From Duncaniella muricolitica (GTDB lineage Bacteria > Bacteroidota > Bacteroidia > Bacteroidales > Muribaculaceae): a DNA stretch of 64,000 bases. The DNA lies in NCBI GenBank assembly GCA_025808375.1, contig CP061009.1:1240001-1304000 (forward strand). The letters are read 5' to 3'. Positions 1-9,241 of the stretch are shown here, piece after piece (positions within the stretch are counted from its first letter, which is position 1; the number at the start of each line of letters is the position of its first letter). Below the pieces are notes generated by a model. It saw only the letters and a list, made by a program, of their open reading frames with translations. It was not told where the DNA came from and searched no databases. Made by a program: the position numbers and the translations under genes.

Positions 1-13
1 AAAATTTGACAGT

Positions 14-1147
14 ATGAAAAAGATTGTTTTGGGCCTGATGATGTCACTGCCGTGTGTCTTTCAGACCTATGCCGGAGTGCCTGCGGTGACCAATGTGCCC
101 GAGGCGAAATATCCGTGTGTCGATGCCGATAGGCGGGCCTCGTTTGTGCTGCATGCACCCGAGGCTAAGGATGTAAAGGTGGATATATGCGGGCGTAAAT
201 ATGACATGACCCGTAGTGCCGACGGCACATGGAGTGTCACCACGCCACCGCTCATCGAGGGTTTCCACTATTATTTTCTTGTGGTGGACGGAGTGTCGGT
301 GGTCGACCCCGCCACGGAGACATTCTATGGCTGCGGACGTATGTCCGGAGGCATAGAGATACCCGAGTCGGCCGAAGCAGCGGCCTATTACACATTTGAC
401 CGCTCGGTGGCCCACGGACAGGTGAGGGAATGCAAATATTATTCCTCGCTTGAGAACGGCGAGCGCAGATGTTATGTCTACACTCCGGCCGAGTACGAGA
501 CCTCAGTCACCAAGCGTTACCCGGTGCTCTATCTCCAGCACGGCATGGGCGAGGATGAGCGCGGATGGCATCAACAGGGCATGATGGCCAATATACTCGA
601 CAATCAGATAGCTTCGGGCAAGTGTGCTCCAATGATTGTAGTGATGGATTATGGCAATTGCGGATATATCCACGGGGCGCGTCCGGGCGAGTCGCGCGAT
701 GAGTTCGGTGCCTCGTTCACACCGATAATGCTTGACGAACTGATACCGTTTGTCGACAGCACTTTCCGCACGCTCTCCGACCGTGACCACCGGGCAATGG
801 CCGGACTGTCGTGGGGCGGTCATGAGACTCTCGAGATAACGCTGAGAAATCTCGACAAGTTCTCGCACATCGGCTCATTCAGCGGCGCGCTGTTTTTTGA
901 TCCTGCTGAGATTGACAGCATATATGACGGAGTGTTTGCCGACAGCAAGGTGTTCAATGACAAGGTGAACACTCTCTTTCTCGGCATGGGCACGGAGGAG
1001 AACTTCGGCAGCGATAAAATTTCGGCCGCGCTTAAGCGTGCTGGCATCAAGCATACGTATTATGAATCGCCGGGCACTCATCACGAATGGCTCACCTGGC
1101 GCAGATGTCTTAACGAGTTTCTGCCATTGATATTCAAGAAGAAATAA
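14..1147 (+). CDS. Secreted CE1-like carbohydrate esterase (feruloyl/acetyl esterase type)
   Basis: A 377-residue secreted esterase. Residues 1-20 form a signal peptide. Residues about 25-115 look like an E-set/CBM48-like beta-sandwich, and about 140-377 form an esterase-D/feruloyl-esterase alpha/beta hydrolase. The nucleophile is Ser266 in GLSWGGH, and a THHEW motif near the end supplies the likely catalytic His. Relatives in Bacteroidetes polysaccharide loci remove ferulate or acetate from xylan. It lies 13 nt before the GH97-esterase fusion and is followed by a GH43, so xylan side-chain removal is the natural inference; exact ester specificity cannot be read. Only 13 nt of upstream sequence is in the window, so the operon probably begins outside it. 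Confidence 0.85.
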   Translation: MKKIVLGLMMSLPCVFQTYAGVPAVTNVPEAKYPCVDADRRASFVLHAPEAKDVKVDICGRKYDMTRSADGTWSVTTPPLIEGFHYYFLVVDGVSVVDPATETFYGCGRMSGGIEIPESAEAAAYYTFDRSVAHGQVRECKYYSSLENGERRCYVYTPAEYETSVTKRYPVLYLQHGMGEDERGWHQQGMMANILDNQIASGKCAPMIVVMDYGNCGYIHGARPGESRDEFGASFTPIMLDELIPFVDSTFRTLSDRDHRAMAGLSWGGHETLEITLRNLDKFSHIGSFSGALFFDPAEIDSIYDGVFADSKVFNDKVNTLFLGMGTEENFGSDKISAALKRAGIKHTYYESPGTHHEWLTWRRCLNEFLPLIFKKK

Positions 1148-1160
1148 TAACCAGGAAGAT

Positions 1161-3890
1161 ATGAAAAGAGGATTGAATTTAGGGTTGATATTGTCGGCCA
1201 TCTCTTTTCCGATGATAGCGTTTGCAGCGTCGGAGGAGGTGAGCAGCCCCGACGGAAAGACAGTCGTGACCGTCACTGACACTGACGGGCGACCTGAGTA
1301 TGCTGTGAGCTATGACGGCAGACGGTTTGTCATGCCGTCGCCGCTCGGACTGCGCACCAATGTGGGCGACTTCACCGGTTCGCTCAGTCTGGTAGGCAAT
1401 ACTTCCGGCCAGACTGTAGCCGACAGCTATTCGTTGCCTAATATAAAGAAAAGCCGGGTGGAATACAGAGCCAATCGCCGCGAGTTTACTTTCGGGCGTG
1501 ACGGCAAACCGGCGTTTGACGTGATATTTGAAGTGAGCGACAATAATGTGGCGTTTCGTTACCGTCTGCATCCTCAGGGCGAGGAGCGTTGCTGCGTGGT
1601 GGAGTCGGAGGCTACGGGCTTCGTGATGCCCGGGGGCACGACCACATTTCTGTGTCCGCAGAGCAAGCCGATGGGTGGTTTTGCCCGCACATCCCCGAGC
1701 TATGAGACATCCTATACACTCGATGACTCAACGGGCAAGAACGGATGGGGTGAGGGCTATTCGTTCCCGTGTCTGTTTCGCAACGGAGATGCCGGCTGGG
1801 TGCTCGTGTCGGAGACAGGTATTGCCGGCGATTATTGCGCCTCACACCTGAGCGGACATGAGGGCGGACTTTACACTGTGGCATATCCTCAGCCCGGCGA
1901 GATGAACGGGTTTGGCTCGACATCGGCTTCGGTGTCGGTGCCTGGCATGACTCCATGGCGCACGGTGACGGTCGGAGCTTCATTGGCTCCGATAGTGGAG
2001 ACAACGGTGGCGTTTGACGTGGTGAGACCTCTCTACGAGCCCTCCAGGAAGTATGAATATGGACGCGGCACGTGGAGCTGGATTATAAAAATGGACTCAA
2101 GCTGTAATTATGACGAGCAGCGCGCATATATCGACTTTGCGGCCGATATGGGTTATGAAAGTGTGCTTGTCGACGCGCTGTGGGACACTCAGATTGGCTA
2201 TGACAAGGTTGCGGAACTGGCTCGTTACGGCAAGTCGAAAGGTGTGGACCTGTATCTGTGGTATAACTCCAACGGTAGCTGGAACGATGCTCCGCAGGGA
2301 CCGCGCGGCGTGATGAACGATATAGTGAAGCGTCGCAAGGACATGGCGTGGATGCGTAAGATTGGCATACGCGGTATCAAGGTGGACTTTTTCGGCGGAG
2401 ACAAGCAGGAGACCATGCGGCTCTATCATGACATACTCGCCGATGCCAACGACTATGGGCTGCTGGTGATATTTCACGGCTGCACGCTGCCTCGCGGATG
2501 GGAGCGTATGTATCCCAACTATGCCGCGAGCGAGGCGGTACTTGCGAGCGAGAATCTGCACTTCTCGCAAGGGAGCTGTGACGCCGAGGCCATGAACGCG
2601 TGCATACATCCGTTTGTGCGCAACACTGTCGGCAGCATGGATTTCGGCGGCAGCGCGCTCAACCGTTATTACAATGCCGATAATGCACCTCACGGCTCAC
2701 GTCGCGTCACCTCCGATGTGTTTGCCCTGGCTACCGCCATACTGTTTCAGAGCCCTGTGCAGCACTTCGCCCTTGCGCCAAACAATCTCGAGGACGCTCC
2801 GGCCTGGGCCATGGATTTCATGAAGGCGGTGCCTACGACGTGGGACGAGGTGAGATATATCGACGGTTATCCGGGCCGCTATGTGGTGCTCGGCCGTCGC
2901 CACGGTGACACATGGTATATAGCCGGGGTCAATGCCGGTGAGAAGCCTTACAGTATTTCGGTCGAGTTGCCTGAGGAGATGCGCGGACGTCCGCTCGCGC
3001 TTTACAGTGACGATGAGTCGCTCAACGGCAGCATGCGTGAATGTCGGGCCGACAAGAAGGGGCGTGTGAAGGTAACAGTGCCCTGCAACGGCGGCTTTGT
3101 CATCACCGGCCGTCCCGACCCTGACTTTCATGTCTATCTGTGTTTCGGACAGTCCAATATGGAGGGTGCCGCGCCTTTTGAGGCTGTTGACACCTGTGGC
3201 ATCGACCCGCGTTTCATGATGATGGCGGCGGTGGATATGCCTGCTCTCAATCGCGAAAAGGGTCGTTGGTACACAGCCGTGCCTCCGCTGACACGCGAGA
3301 ACACCGGCCTCTGCCCCGCTGATTACTTCGGCCGTGCACTGCTGGAAAAAATGCCCCGAAACAGTAGGGTAGGTGTGGTCAATGTGGCTGTTGGCGGTTG
3401 TAGAATAGAGCTTTTTGACACGGATTCGTGTGAGACGGTGCTGGCTGAGGGGCCTGACTGGTTGCGCGGCACATCGGCCATGTATGACAGCAATCCTTAC
3501 AAACGACTTGTCGGGATGGCTCGTGAGGCAAAGCGCAGTGGAGTAATCAAGGGTATATTGCTGCACCAGGGCGAGTCGAACACCGGCGATGTCACATGGC
3601 TCGACAAAGTGGGTAAAATCTACAACCGTCTGATAGCCGACCTTGGTCTTGACCCGCAGAATGTGCCTCTGATAGCAGGTGAAATGCTTGCCGGGGAGGA
3701 GGGCGGACTCTGTGCCTCGATGAATCCGATAGTCAACAGGCTGTCGGAGACTGTGCCCAACTCGGCTGTTGTGTCGTCGGCCGGATGCAAGGGTGCGCCC
3801 GACGGACTCCACTTTACGGCCGAGGGTTATCGTGAGCTTGGCCGCAGATATGCCGAGGCGGTGATGAATCTTGGCCGTAAAAACAAATAG
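1161..3890 (+). CDS. GH97 glycoside hydrolase fused to an SGNH (CE6/CE20-like) esterase
   Basis: A 909-residue secreted two-enzyme protein with a signal peptide at about 1-22. Residues about 25-650 are a complete GH97: N-terminal beta-sandwich, (beta/alpha)8 barrel and C-terminal beta domain. Asp409 in GIKVDFF sits where retaining GH97 alpha-galactosidases have their nucleophile, unlike the inverting SusB type. Residues about 655-905 form an SGNH sialate O-acetylesterase/CE6-like domain: Ser665 in GQSNMEG, an HQGESN block, and a closing DGLHF with the Asp and His. The gene is 13 nt from the upstream CE1-like esterase and 45 nt before a GH43. I infer that it removes an alpha-linked sugar and an acetyl group from the same branched xylan; substrates are unproven. 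Confidence 0.88.
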   Translation: MKRGLNLGLILSAISFPMIAFAASEEVSSPDGKTVVTVTDTDGRPEYAVSYDGRRFVMPSPLGLRTNVGDFTGSLSLVGNTSGQTVADSYSLPNIKKSRVEYRANRREFTFGRDGKPAFDVIFEVSDNNVAFRYRLHPQGEERCCVVESEATGFVMPGGTTTFLCPQSKPMGGFARTSPSYETSYTLDDSTGKNGWGEGYSFPCLFRNGDAGWVLVSETGIAGDYCASHLSGHEGGLYTVAYPQPGEMNGFGSTSASVSVPGMTPWRTVTVGASLAPIVETTVAFDVVRPLYEPSRKYEYGRGTWSWIIKMDSSCNYDEQRAYIDFAADMGYESVLVDALWDTQIGYDKVAELARYGKSKGVDLYLWYNSNGSWNDAPQGPRGVMNDIVKRRKDMAWMRKIGIRGIKVDFFGGDKQETMRLYHDILADANDYGLLVIFHGCTLPRGWERMYPNYAASEAVLASENLHFSQGSCDAEAMNACIHPFVRNTVGSMDFGGSALNRYYNADNAPHGSRRVTSDVFALATAILFQSPVQHFALAPNNLEDAPAWAMDFMKAVPTTWDEVRYIDGYPGRYVVLGRRHGDTWYIAGVNAGEKPYSISVELPEEMRGRPLALYSDDESLNGSMRECRADKKGRVKVTVPCNGGFVITGRPDPDFHVYLCFGQSNMEGAAPFEAVDTCGIDPRFMMMAAVDMPALNREKGRWYTAVPPLTRENTGLCPADYFGRALLEKMPRNSRVGVVNVAVGGCRIELFDTDSCETVLAEGPDWLRGTSAMYDSNPYKRLVGMAREAKRSGVIKGILLHQGESNTGDVTWLDKVGKIYNRLIADLGLDPQNVPLIAGEMLAGEEGGLCASMNPIVNRLSETVPNSAVVSSAGCKGAPDGLHFTAEGYRELGRRYAEAVMNLGRKNK

Positions 3891-3935
3891 AGGTGTAAAA
3901 ACAGTGACATAATTCAATACAAAAACAATATACCG

Positions 3936-5549
3936 ATGAAAATAAGACTGCTGCCGATAGCCATGCTGCTGTCGGGTATACTGACGGTCAATGCCGCCGA
4001 TAATAGCGGAGTATCAGCGACCATGACTAATCCGCTGATGTGGGCCGACGTGCCTGATCCTGATGTGATAAGGGTTGGGGATGATTATTATATGGTGTCG
4101 ACCACCATGCACCTGATGCCCGGATGTCCTGTTATGCATTCGCGCGACCTTGTCAACTGGGAGGTGATAAGCTATGTGTTTGATACGCTTGACGACACTC
4201 CGTCCTATCGTCTCGACGGCGGGACGGTGTATGGCAAGGGGCAGTGGGCTACATCGCTGCGCTACCATGACGGCCGCTTCTACGCGCTGTTCTCGCCCAA
4301 CGACCATCCGTATAAATCGTACATATATACGGCCGAGAATCCTGCCGGGCCGTGGAGTGTGGTGAGCCGTCCTAGACATTTTCATGACTCGTCGCTGTTT
4401 TTTGACGACGACGGCCGTGTGTATGTGTTTTCCGGCTCGGGCGATATCCGTCTCACCGAACTTAATCCCGACCTGAGTGATGTGAAGGAGGGCGGGGTCG
4501 ACGAGATAGTGATACGCCCCGACGAGGAGACAGCCGGACTGCATGAAGGAAGCCGTGTGATAAAGCATGACGGCAAGTATTACGCCATGATCATCAATTG
4601 GCCTTCGGGACGTCCGCGTCGTCAGTTGTGTTACCGTGCCGACAGGATTACCGGTCCATATGAGCGTATGGTGGTGCTTGAGGACAATTTTGCAGGATTT
4701 CCCTATGTGGGGCAGGGGACTATAGTCGATGCGCCCGACGGCAAATGGTGGGGTGTAATATTCCAGGATCGCGGAGCTGTAGGCCGTGTGCTCACACTTT
4801 CACCATGCCGCTGGATTGACGGCTGGCCAATGCTTGGCGACAGCGAGGGACGTGTCCCCCTGACGATTGAATATAAGGCCGACATGTCGACAGCAGGCAA
4901 GCTTGTGGAGGCTGATGGTTTTGAGGCTGACACTCTGGGCTATCACTGGCAGTGGAATCATTGCCCCGACAACTCTTCATGGTCGCTGACCGAACGTCCG
5001 GGCTATCTGAGGCTGAAGACCTCACGCAAGGCCGGCAGCATATATGATGCGGTCAACACTCTGACTCAGCGCATGGAGGGTCCCGGGTGTGTGGGCTCTG
5101 TATGTCTCGACCTCTCGGGCATGAAGGATGGCGATGTGGCCGGATTTGGTGCTTTCAACGGTCATTCGACACTTCTCTCGGTAAGGATGACCGATGGCCG
5201 TAAGTCGCTGGTGAAGCATAATGCCGAGGTCAGCTTTCATCCGGGCAGCAAGGTGATAATGGCTGTTGACAATGAGGATGAGGAGTCGGTGTCACTCAAG
5301 AGTGACAAGCTGTATCTGCGCATCAAGGGTGATTTCCGCCTCGGCAGAGACAGGGCTGTGTGTCAATACAGCACCGACGGCAAGTCGTGGTCTGACATAG
5401 GCAAGGAGTATCAGATGAAGTATGATTACCGTCTGCTGTTTATGGGACAGCGTTTTGCCATCTACAACTATTCGACCACTTCAGTTCCTGGCGGGTATAT
5501 TGACGTGGACAGTTTTGATTACCACCGTTATGGTGAGAATGAGCTCTGA
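3936..5549 (+). CDS. GH43 family beta-xylosidase/arabinofuranosidase
   Basis: A 537-residue protein with a signal peptide of about 20 residues. Residues about 28-310 are a GH43 five-bladed propeller. The first Asp is in ADVPDPDVIR, a second acidic position is near HDSSLFFDDDG, and the likely general acid Glu is in AGLHEGSRVIK. Residues about 320-535 form a concanavalin-like beta-sandwich as in GH43 xylosidases (subfamily-12-like). Family members release xylose or arabinose from xylan and arabinoxylan oligosaccharides. It is the last gene of the plus-strand operon with the two esterase genes and is closed by a strong palindromic terminator. Subfamily and substrate are inferred. Confidence 0.87.
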   Translation: MKIRLLPIAMLLSGILTVNAADNSGVSATMTNPLMWADVPDPDVIRVGDDYYMVSTTMHLMPGCPVMHSRDLVNWEVISYVFDTLDDTPSYRLDGGTVYGKGQWATSLRYHDGRFYALFSPNDHPYKSYIYTAENPAGPWSVVSRPRHFHDSSLFFDDDGRVYVFSGSGDIRLTELNPDLSDVKEGGVDEIVIRPDEETAGLHEGSRVIKHDGKYYAMIINWPSGRPRRQLCYRADRITGPYERMVVLEDNFAGFPYVGQGTIVDAPDGKWWGVIFQDRGAVGRVLTLSPCRWIDGWPMLGDSEGRVPLTIEYKADMSTAGKLVEADGFEADTLGYHWQWNHCPDNSSWSLTERPGYLRLKTSRKAGSIYDAVNTLTQRMEGPGCVGSVCLDLSGMKDGDVAGFGAFNGHSTLLSVRMTDGRKSLVKHNAEVSFHPGSKVIMAVDNEDEESVSLKSDKLYLRIKGDFRLGRDRAVCQYSTDGKSWSDIGKEYQMKYDYRLLFMGQRFAIYNYSTTSVPGGYIDVDSFDYHRYGENEL

Positions 5550-5567
5550 TAAAGAAGTGATTATCGG

Positions 5568-5618
5568 ATAAATAACGAGAGATGCAACCGAAGATCGGTT
5601 GCATCTCTCGTTATTTAT
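5568..5618. terminator. Bidirectional terminator, perfect 24-bp stem
   Basis: Two 24-nt arms (5568-5591 and 5595-5618) are exact reverse complements around a 3-nt loop. The arm ends are AT-rich, giving a U-tract in either direction. It lies between the convergent GH43 gene and der, so it can end both transcripts. Confidence 0.85.
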
Positions 5619-5645
5619 ACAATGTAGCCGCAAGTGTGGCTGCGA

Positions 5646-6965
5646 TTATTTTTCACGCATGTACACGTTGATGGGGGTGCCGTGGAAGTCCCAGTTTTCG
5701 CGTATCTTGTTTTCGAGATAACGGCGATAAGGCTCTTTGACCCACTGAGGAAGGTTGCAGAAGAATATGAATGTGGGTATGGGTGAGCCTTTGAGCATTG
5801 TCACATATTTGATTTTGACAAATTTGCCCTTGTTGGCGGGTGGCGGATAGGCCGCAATAGCCTCAAGCATGGTGGTGTTGAGCTGTGAGGTGGGGACGAT
5901 GCGCTGACGGTTCTGACACACGTTGAGGGCTGTCTCGAGCACTTTGAATATACGCTGCTTGGTGAGGGCCGAGGCAAAGATTATGGGGAAGTCGGTGAAG
6001 GGTGCGAAGCGCGAGCGGATGGCGTCTTCGTAGTGCTTGATCGATTCTTTGCTCTTGTCTTCCACGAGGTCCCATTTGTTGACCACTACCACGAGTCCTT
6101 TCTTGTTGCGCTGTATGAGCGAGAAGATGGAGACGTCCTGTGACTCGATGCCGCGGGTGGCGTCGATCATGAGCACACACACGTCGGAGGCCTCGATGGC
6201 ACGGATGGAGCGGATGACGGAGTAGTATTCGATGTCTTCGTTGACCTTGGTCTTTTTGCGTATGCCGGCGGTGTCGACCAGATAGAAGTCGAAACCGAAT
6301 TTGTTGTAGCGTGTGTAGATGGAGTCGCGTGTGGTGCCTGCGATGTCGGTGACGATGTGACGCTCCTGCTCCATGAAGGCATTGACGAGCGACGATTTGC
6401 CTGCGTTGGGGCGGCCGACGATGCATATCTTGGGGATGTCCTCGAGGTGTGCGGCTTCGTCGTCATCCTTTTCGGGCATCTTTGCTACGACTTCGTCAAG
6501 CAGGTCGCCTGTACCGTAGCCGCTGACAGCCGACACTCCGTAGGGGTCGCCGAGACCGAGGGCGTAGAACTCGGCTATGTTGTAGAGCGAGTCGCTGGCG
6601 TCGACCTTGTTGGCCACGAGGATTACGGGCTTGGTGGAACGACGGAGTATCTCGGCTACATGGTCGTCGAGGTCGGTGACACCGTTGGTTGAGTCGACCA
6701 CAAAGAGGATTTCGTCGGCCTGCTCTATGGCGAGGTGTACCTGTTTGTTGATTTCACTCTCAAACACGTCCTCGCTGCCGACTACCCAACCGCCGGTGTC
6801 GACGATTGAAAATTCTTTGCCGTTCCAGTCCACTTTGCCATACTGGCGGTCACGCGTGGTGCCTGCCTCGTCGTTGGTGATGGCAGTGCGGGTCTGGGTG
6901 AGGCGGTTGAAAAGGGTCGATTTGCCCACGTTGGGCCTACCCACTATTGCGATTAGTTGTGACAT
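5646..6965 (-). CDS. der: Ribosome-associated GTPase Der (EngA)
   Basis: A 439-residue tandem GTPase that assists late 50S ribosomal subunit assembly. G domain 1 begins at residue 4 with GRPNVGKST and has DTGG. G domain 2 has GRPNAGKSS and DTAG, each with an NKxD (NKVD and NKWD). A C-terminal KH-like domain ends the protein. The open frame runs another 199 codons upstream, but that part is arginine-rich, unlike any family member, and crosses the promoter and the upstream hairpin. The ATG at 6965, opening MSQLIAIVGRP, matches the family's normal length. It is a single gene with its own promoter and converges on the GH43 gene. Confidence 0.97.
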   Translation of the reverse strand: MSQLIAIVGRPNVGKSTLFNRLTQTRTAITNDEAGTTRDRQYGKVDWNGKEFSIVDTGGWVVGSEDVFESEINKQVHLAIEQADEILFVVDSTNGVTDLDDHVAEILRRSTKPVILVANKVDASDSLYNIAEFYALGLGDPYGVSAVSGYGTGDLLDEVVAKMPEKDDDEAAHLEDIPKICIVGRPNAGKSSLVNAFMEQERHIVTDIAGTTRDSIYTRYNKFGFDFYLVDTAGIRKKTKVNEDIEYYSVIRSIRAIEASDVCVLMIDATRGIESQDVSIFSLIQRNKKGLVVVVNKWDLVEDKSKESIKHYEDAIRSRFAPFTDFPIIFASALTKQRIFKVLETALNVCQNRQRIVPTSQLNTTMLEAIAAYPPPANKGKFVKIKYVTMLKGSPIPTFIFFCNLPQWVKEPYRRYLENKIRENWDFHGTPINVYMREK

Positions 6966-7046
6966 ATCAATATTGATGATTATTTCTTGTGATAAAACGC
7001 GTGCCGATGGGGTGGGGTTCGGACTGATTTTATGCGTTTTGCATGG

Positions 7047-7076
7047 CAAAATTACAAAAAAACGCAGACGTGTCAA
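7047..7076 (-). promoter_or_regulatory. Bacteroidetes-type promoter for der
   Basis: On the minus strand TTG (7074-7076), 19 nt, then TAATTTTG (7047-7054) matches the Bacteroidetes -33/-7 pattern (TTG, about 19 nt, TAnnTTTG). It leaves a leader of roughly 75 nt before the der ATG at 6965. Confidence 0.65.
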
Positions 7077-7132
7077 AATAATTAAGCCGTTGCTGGCTCT
7101 ATGCGGGCGGAAAGATGGCGGAGATAAAATAT

Positions 7133-7179
7133 CATAAGAGTCAAAAATCACCGCGACGCAGTGATTTTTGACTCTTATG
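7133..7179 (-). terminator. Terminator after the GLPGLI gene, perfect 19-bp stem
   Basis: Arms 7133-7151 and 7161-7179 are exact reverse complements around a 9-nt loop. It lies just downstream of the GLPGLI gene and upstream of the der promoter, so it insulates the two minus-strand units. Confidence 0.8.
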
Positions 7180-7207
7180 TCTTGTCTGAGGTTTTTTACC
7201 TCGTGGA

Positions 7208-8110
7208 CTATCGGCGTTCGATGGGATTGTCGATGTTGAGGGCGTGGATGCCGGTCGAGGGACGGTATTTCTCGGGATAGTGGCCCTGACGCATGTCCAT
7301 CACGCCTGACGACTGGAGATGATTGCCGTCGGAGAGGGCAAACATGCGCACAATCTTGGGGAATTTTTCGGGTGAGACGGGTGAGAATGTGTCGGGAAAT
7401 TTGATGTAGAGCTTGCTTTCGGGTTCTCCGGCAAGCAGTCCGTTGAACATCCAGCATACTTCGCCGTCGGCATCGGAGGCTTCGAGCACTACTCCGGGGA
7501 GTCCGGCAAGAGTGCGCGGAGCTCCGCGGTGGGGCAGATCGGTGGTGAACCATGCTGTCCACTTGCGTCCGTCTTTCTCGAGCGTGGCTTTACGGCAGTT
7601 GTATTCGCCGATTTTCTTTTCCTCTGACGTGATGTCCCATTTGTTGGCACACGTTGAGTCGGAGAGCTTGAATTCTTCGGCGATTATGCGATAGGTCTGG
7701 ACCATGCGGCCGGTCTCGGGATAATAAAAATAGTAGGAGGGGGTGAGGTGATAGGCGAGCGATGGGTCGCCTCCGCGCGAGTCGGGATTGTTGATGCGCC
7801 AGCGGTTTTCGCCCATGCCTTCATAGCTCATGTCGAGCGTCATCTCAGGGCGTATGAGCACCATGCGGTCTTCCTCATAGGAGAGGTTGCGAGCCTTGTT
7901 GTATTTGTATTTGAAGCGGTAGCGCACGCCATATTCGGCAGTGTCGGCGTTGGCATAATAAGCGGCGGCCTCTTCTTTGAGTTTGGCCTTCATTTCCTCG
8001 TTTTTCTGCTGCTGTTGCTGCTGACCGCCTCCATGTCGGCCGGGTTGCTGGGCCGCACAGTTGAATGAAATGGCCGCTGTAAGTGCTATGGCTGTGAATA
8101 GGGTTTTCAT
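7208..8110 (-). CDS. GLPGLI family secreted protein
   Basis: A 300-residue exported protein with a signal peptide (about 1-19, ending in CAAQQ). A short glycine/glutamine-rich linker follows with six consecutive Gln. The GLPGLI-family core ends in the family motif, here TLAGLPGVVLEASD. GLPGLI proteins are common in Bacteroidetes, often near TonB-dependent receptors, and their function is unknown. The ATG at 8110 was chosen because it opens a signal peptide; the 48 codons upstream overlap the protease gene. It starts 14 nt after the trypsin-like protease, so the two are probably co-transcribed. Confidence 0.82.
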   Translation of the reverse strand: MKTLFTAIALTAAISFNCAAQQPGRHGGGQQQQQQKNEEMKAKLKEEAAAYYANADTAEYGVRYRFKYKYNKARNLSYEEDRMVLIRPEMTLDMSYEGMGENRWRINNPDSRGGDPSLAYHLTPSYYFYYPETGRMVQTYRIIAEEFKLSDSTCANKWDITSEEKKIGEYNCRKATLEKDGRKWTAWFTTDLPHRGAPRTLAGLPGVVLEASDADGEVCWMFNGLLAGEPESKLYIKFPDTFSPVSPEKFPKIVRMFALSDGNHLQSSGVMDMRQGHYPEKYRPSTGIHALNIDNPIERR

Positions 8111-8124
8111 GTCGTGGAGGGGGA

Positions 8125-9042
8125 TTATTTGAAACATTCTTTGATGAGGAACACAGGGACTGTCTTTTTGTAGGCCATCTGGAAGTTGCGGTATTGCTCG
8201 GGCTGGGCGTAGAGCGAGAATGTGGAGCTCACGAGGGCCACGAGGTTGCCACATTCGTCAAATATCGGTCCGCCACTGGCTCCGACTCCATAGTCGGATG
8301 TGATTTCGAGCGTGTAGGTGGTGAAGCCTGTGCGTTTGTTGGTGGTGCGCGTACGGTTTGACACCATGCCGTCGGTGAAATGGAAGTGTGATCCGGATGG
8401 GCTGGCCAGACAGTAGACGGGAGTTCCTACAGGTATGTCACCGCCGACGGGGGCGGGGGTGAGGGGATGTCCGCAAGGGTCGACCTTGATTATGGCCCAG
8501 TCGTTGAGCGGGTCGGCGGCAAGGATGGCTGTGACGGGATAGACGTTGCCTTCGTAGTCCATGAGAAAGCGCATCTCGTCGTTTTTGTTGGTGCGTCCGA
8601 GCGAGCCTGCGAGTATAACGTCAGCCACTACATGATAGTTGGTGGCGCAGATGCCGTCGGGTGTCAGGGCTACGGCTGATGCAGTCTTGTAGGCGGAGTC
8701 GGACTTGATAAAGTCGCTGTGCTCCATCTTGCCGAATATTAAAGAACTGCGCACAGCTACGTCATAGACCTGGGCCGAGGTGAGTTTCTTTTTGCGAGCC
8801 GGGGTGAGTTCGCGGGCTTTGCCAACGGGGCCGTCGGTGAGGTCATTGATCACATTGGAGCGCAGAGAGTCGGCCGAGACTGACGGATTGGCTTTGAGAT
8901 AGGCGCGTAGTTTGGCCGTGGCAGCCTCGACCATCGCGGCATGATCGTAATAGTTGAGGTTGTCCTCGGCTTTGACCGATGTGATGCCGGCGGCCATGAG
9001 CAGAAGCATAACGGCCAGGGTGATGGTTGATTTATAATGCAT
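8125..9042 (-). CDS. Secreted trypsin-like serine protease
   Basis: A 305-residue exported S1-type peptidase. The signal peptide is about 1-24 (MHYKSTITLA through SVKA). A helical stretch to about residue 105 precedes a chymotrypsin-fold domain. The triad is visible as His in TNYHVVAD, Asp in DWAIIKVD and Ser in GVGASGGPIFD. No PDZ domain follows, unlike DegP. The start at 9042 opens the signal peptide. It lies 199 nt downstream of the thioredoxin gene, across a large hairpin, and 14 nt upstream of the GLPGLI gene. It may cut secreted or captured protein in the periplasm or at the surface; substrate unknown. Confidence 0.85.
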   Translation of the reverse strand: MHYKSTITLAVMLLLMAAGITSVKAEDNLNYYDHAAMVEAATAKLRAYLKANPSVSADSLRSNVINDLTDGPVGKARELTPARKKKLTSAQVYDVAVRSSLIFGKMEHSDFIKSDSAYKTASAVALTPDGICATNYHVVADVILAGSLGRTNKNDEMRFLMDYEGNVYPVTAILAADPLNDWAIIKVDPCGHPLTPAPVGGDIPVGTPVYCLASPSGSHFHFTDGMVSNRTRTTNKRTGFTTYTLEITSDYGVGASGGPIFDECGNLVALVSSTFSLYAQPEQYRNFQMAYKKTVPVFLIKECFK

Positions 9043-9089
9043 GATTATTGTGTGTGGATGGTCTATAGGAGATAGCATCGGATGTGTAC

Positions 9090-9184
9090 ACAAAAGAACA
9101 AAAGTTACAGAAGAGACAAAAGAGTTTTATGAGATAATCATTGTGAAAAAACTTTTGTTGCTCCTGCGACTTTTGTCCTTTTGT
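9090..9184. terminator. Long imperfect hairpin built from ACAAAAG repeats
   Basis: Left arm 9090-9126 carries ACAAAAG three times; right arm 9146-9184 carries the complement in mirrored order. The arms pair over about 37 nt with scattered mismatches. It lies between the thioredoxin gene and the protease gene on the minus strand. Termination or attenuation is likely. Confidence 0.6.
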
Positions 9185-9241
9185 ATCAGTTGGTTATTCC
9201 GAATGTTTTCTCATCTTGAACATAGTGGGTGGGAAATCAGT

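Noticed and set aside
2697..3917. 406-codon minus-strand frame opposite the GH97-esterase
   Set aside because: Coding shadow; His/Arg-rich, no motif.
6966..7562. 199-codon N-terminal extension of der
   Set aside because: Crosses the der promoter and a 19-bp terminator stem, and is Arg/Pro-rich without homology to any Der.
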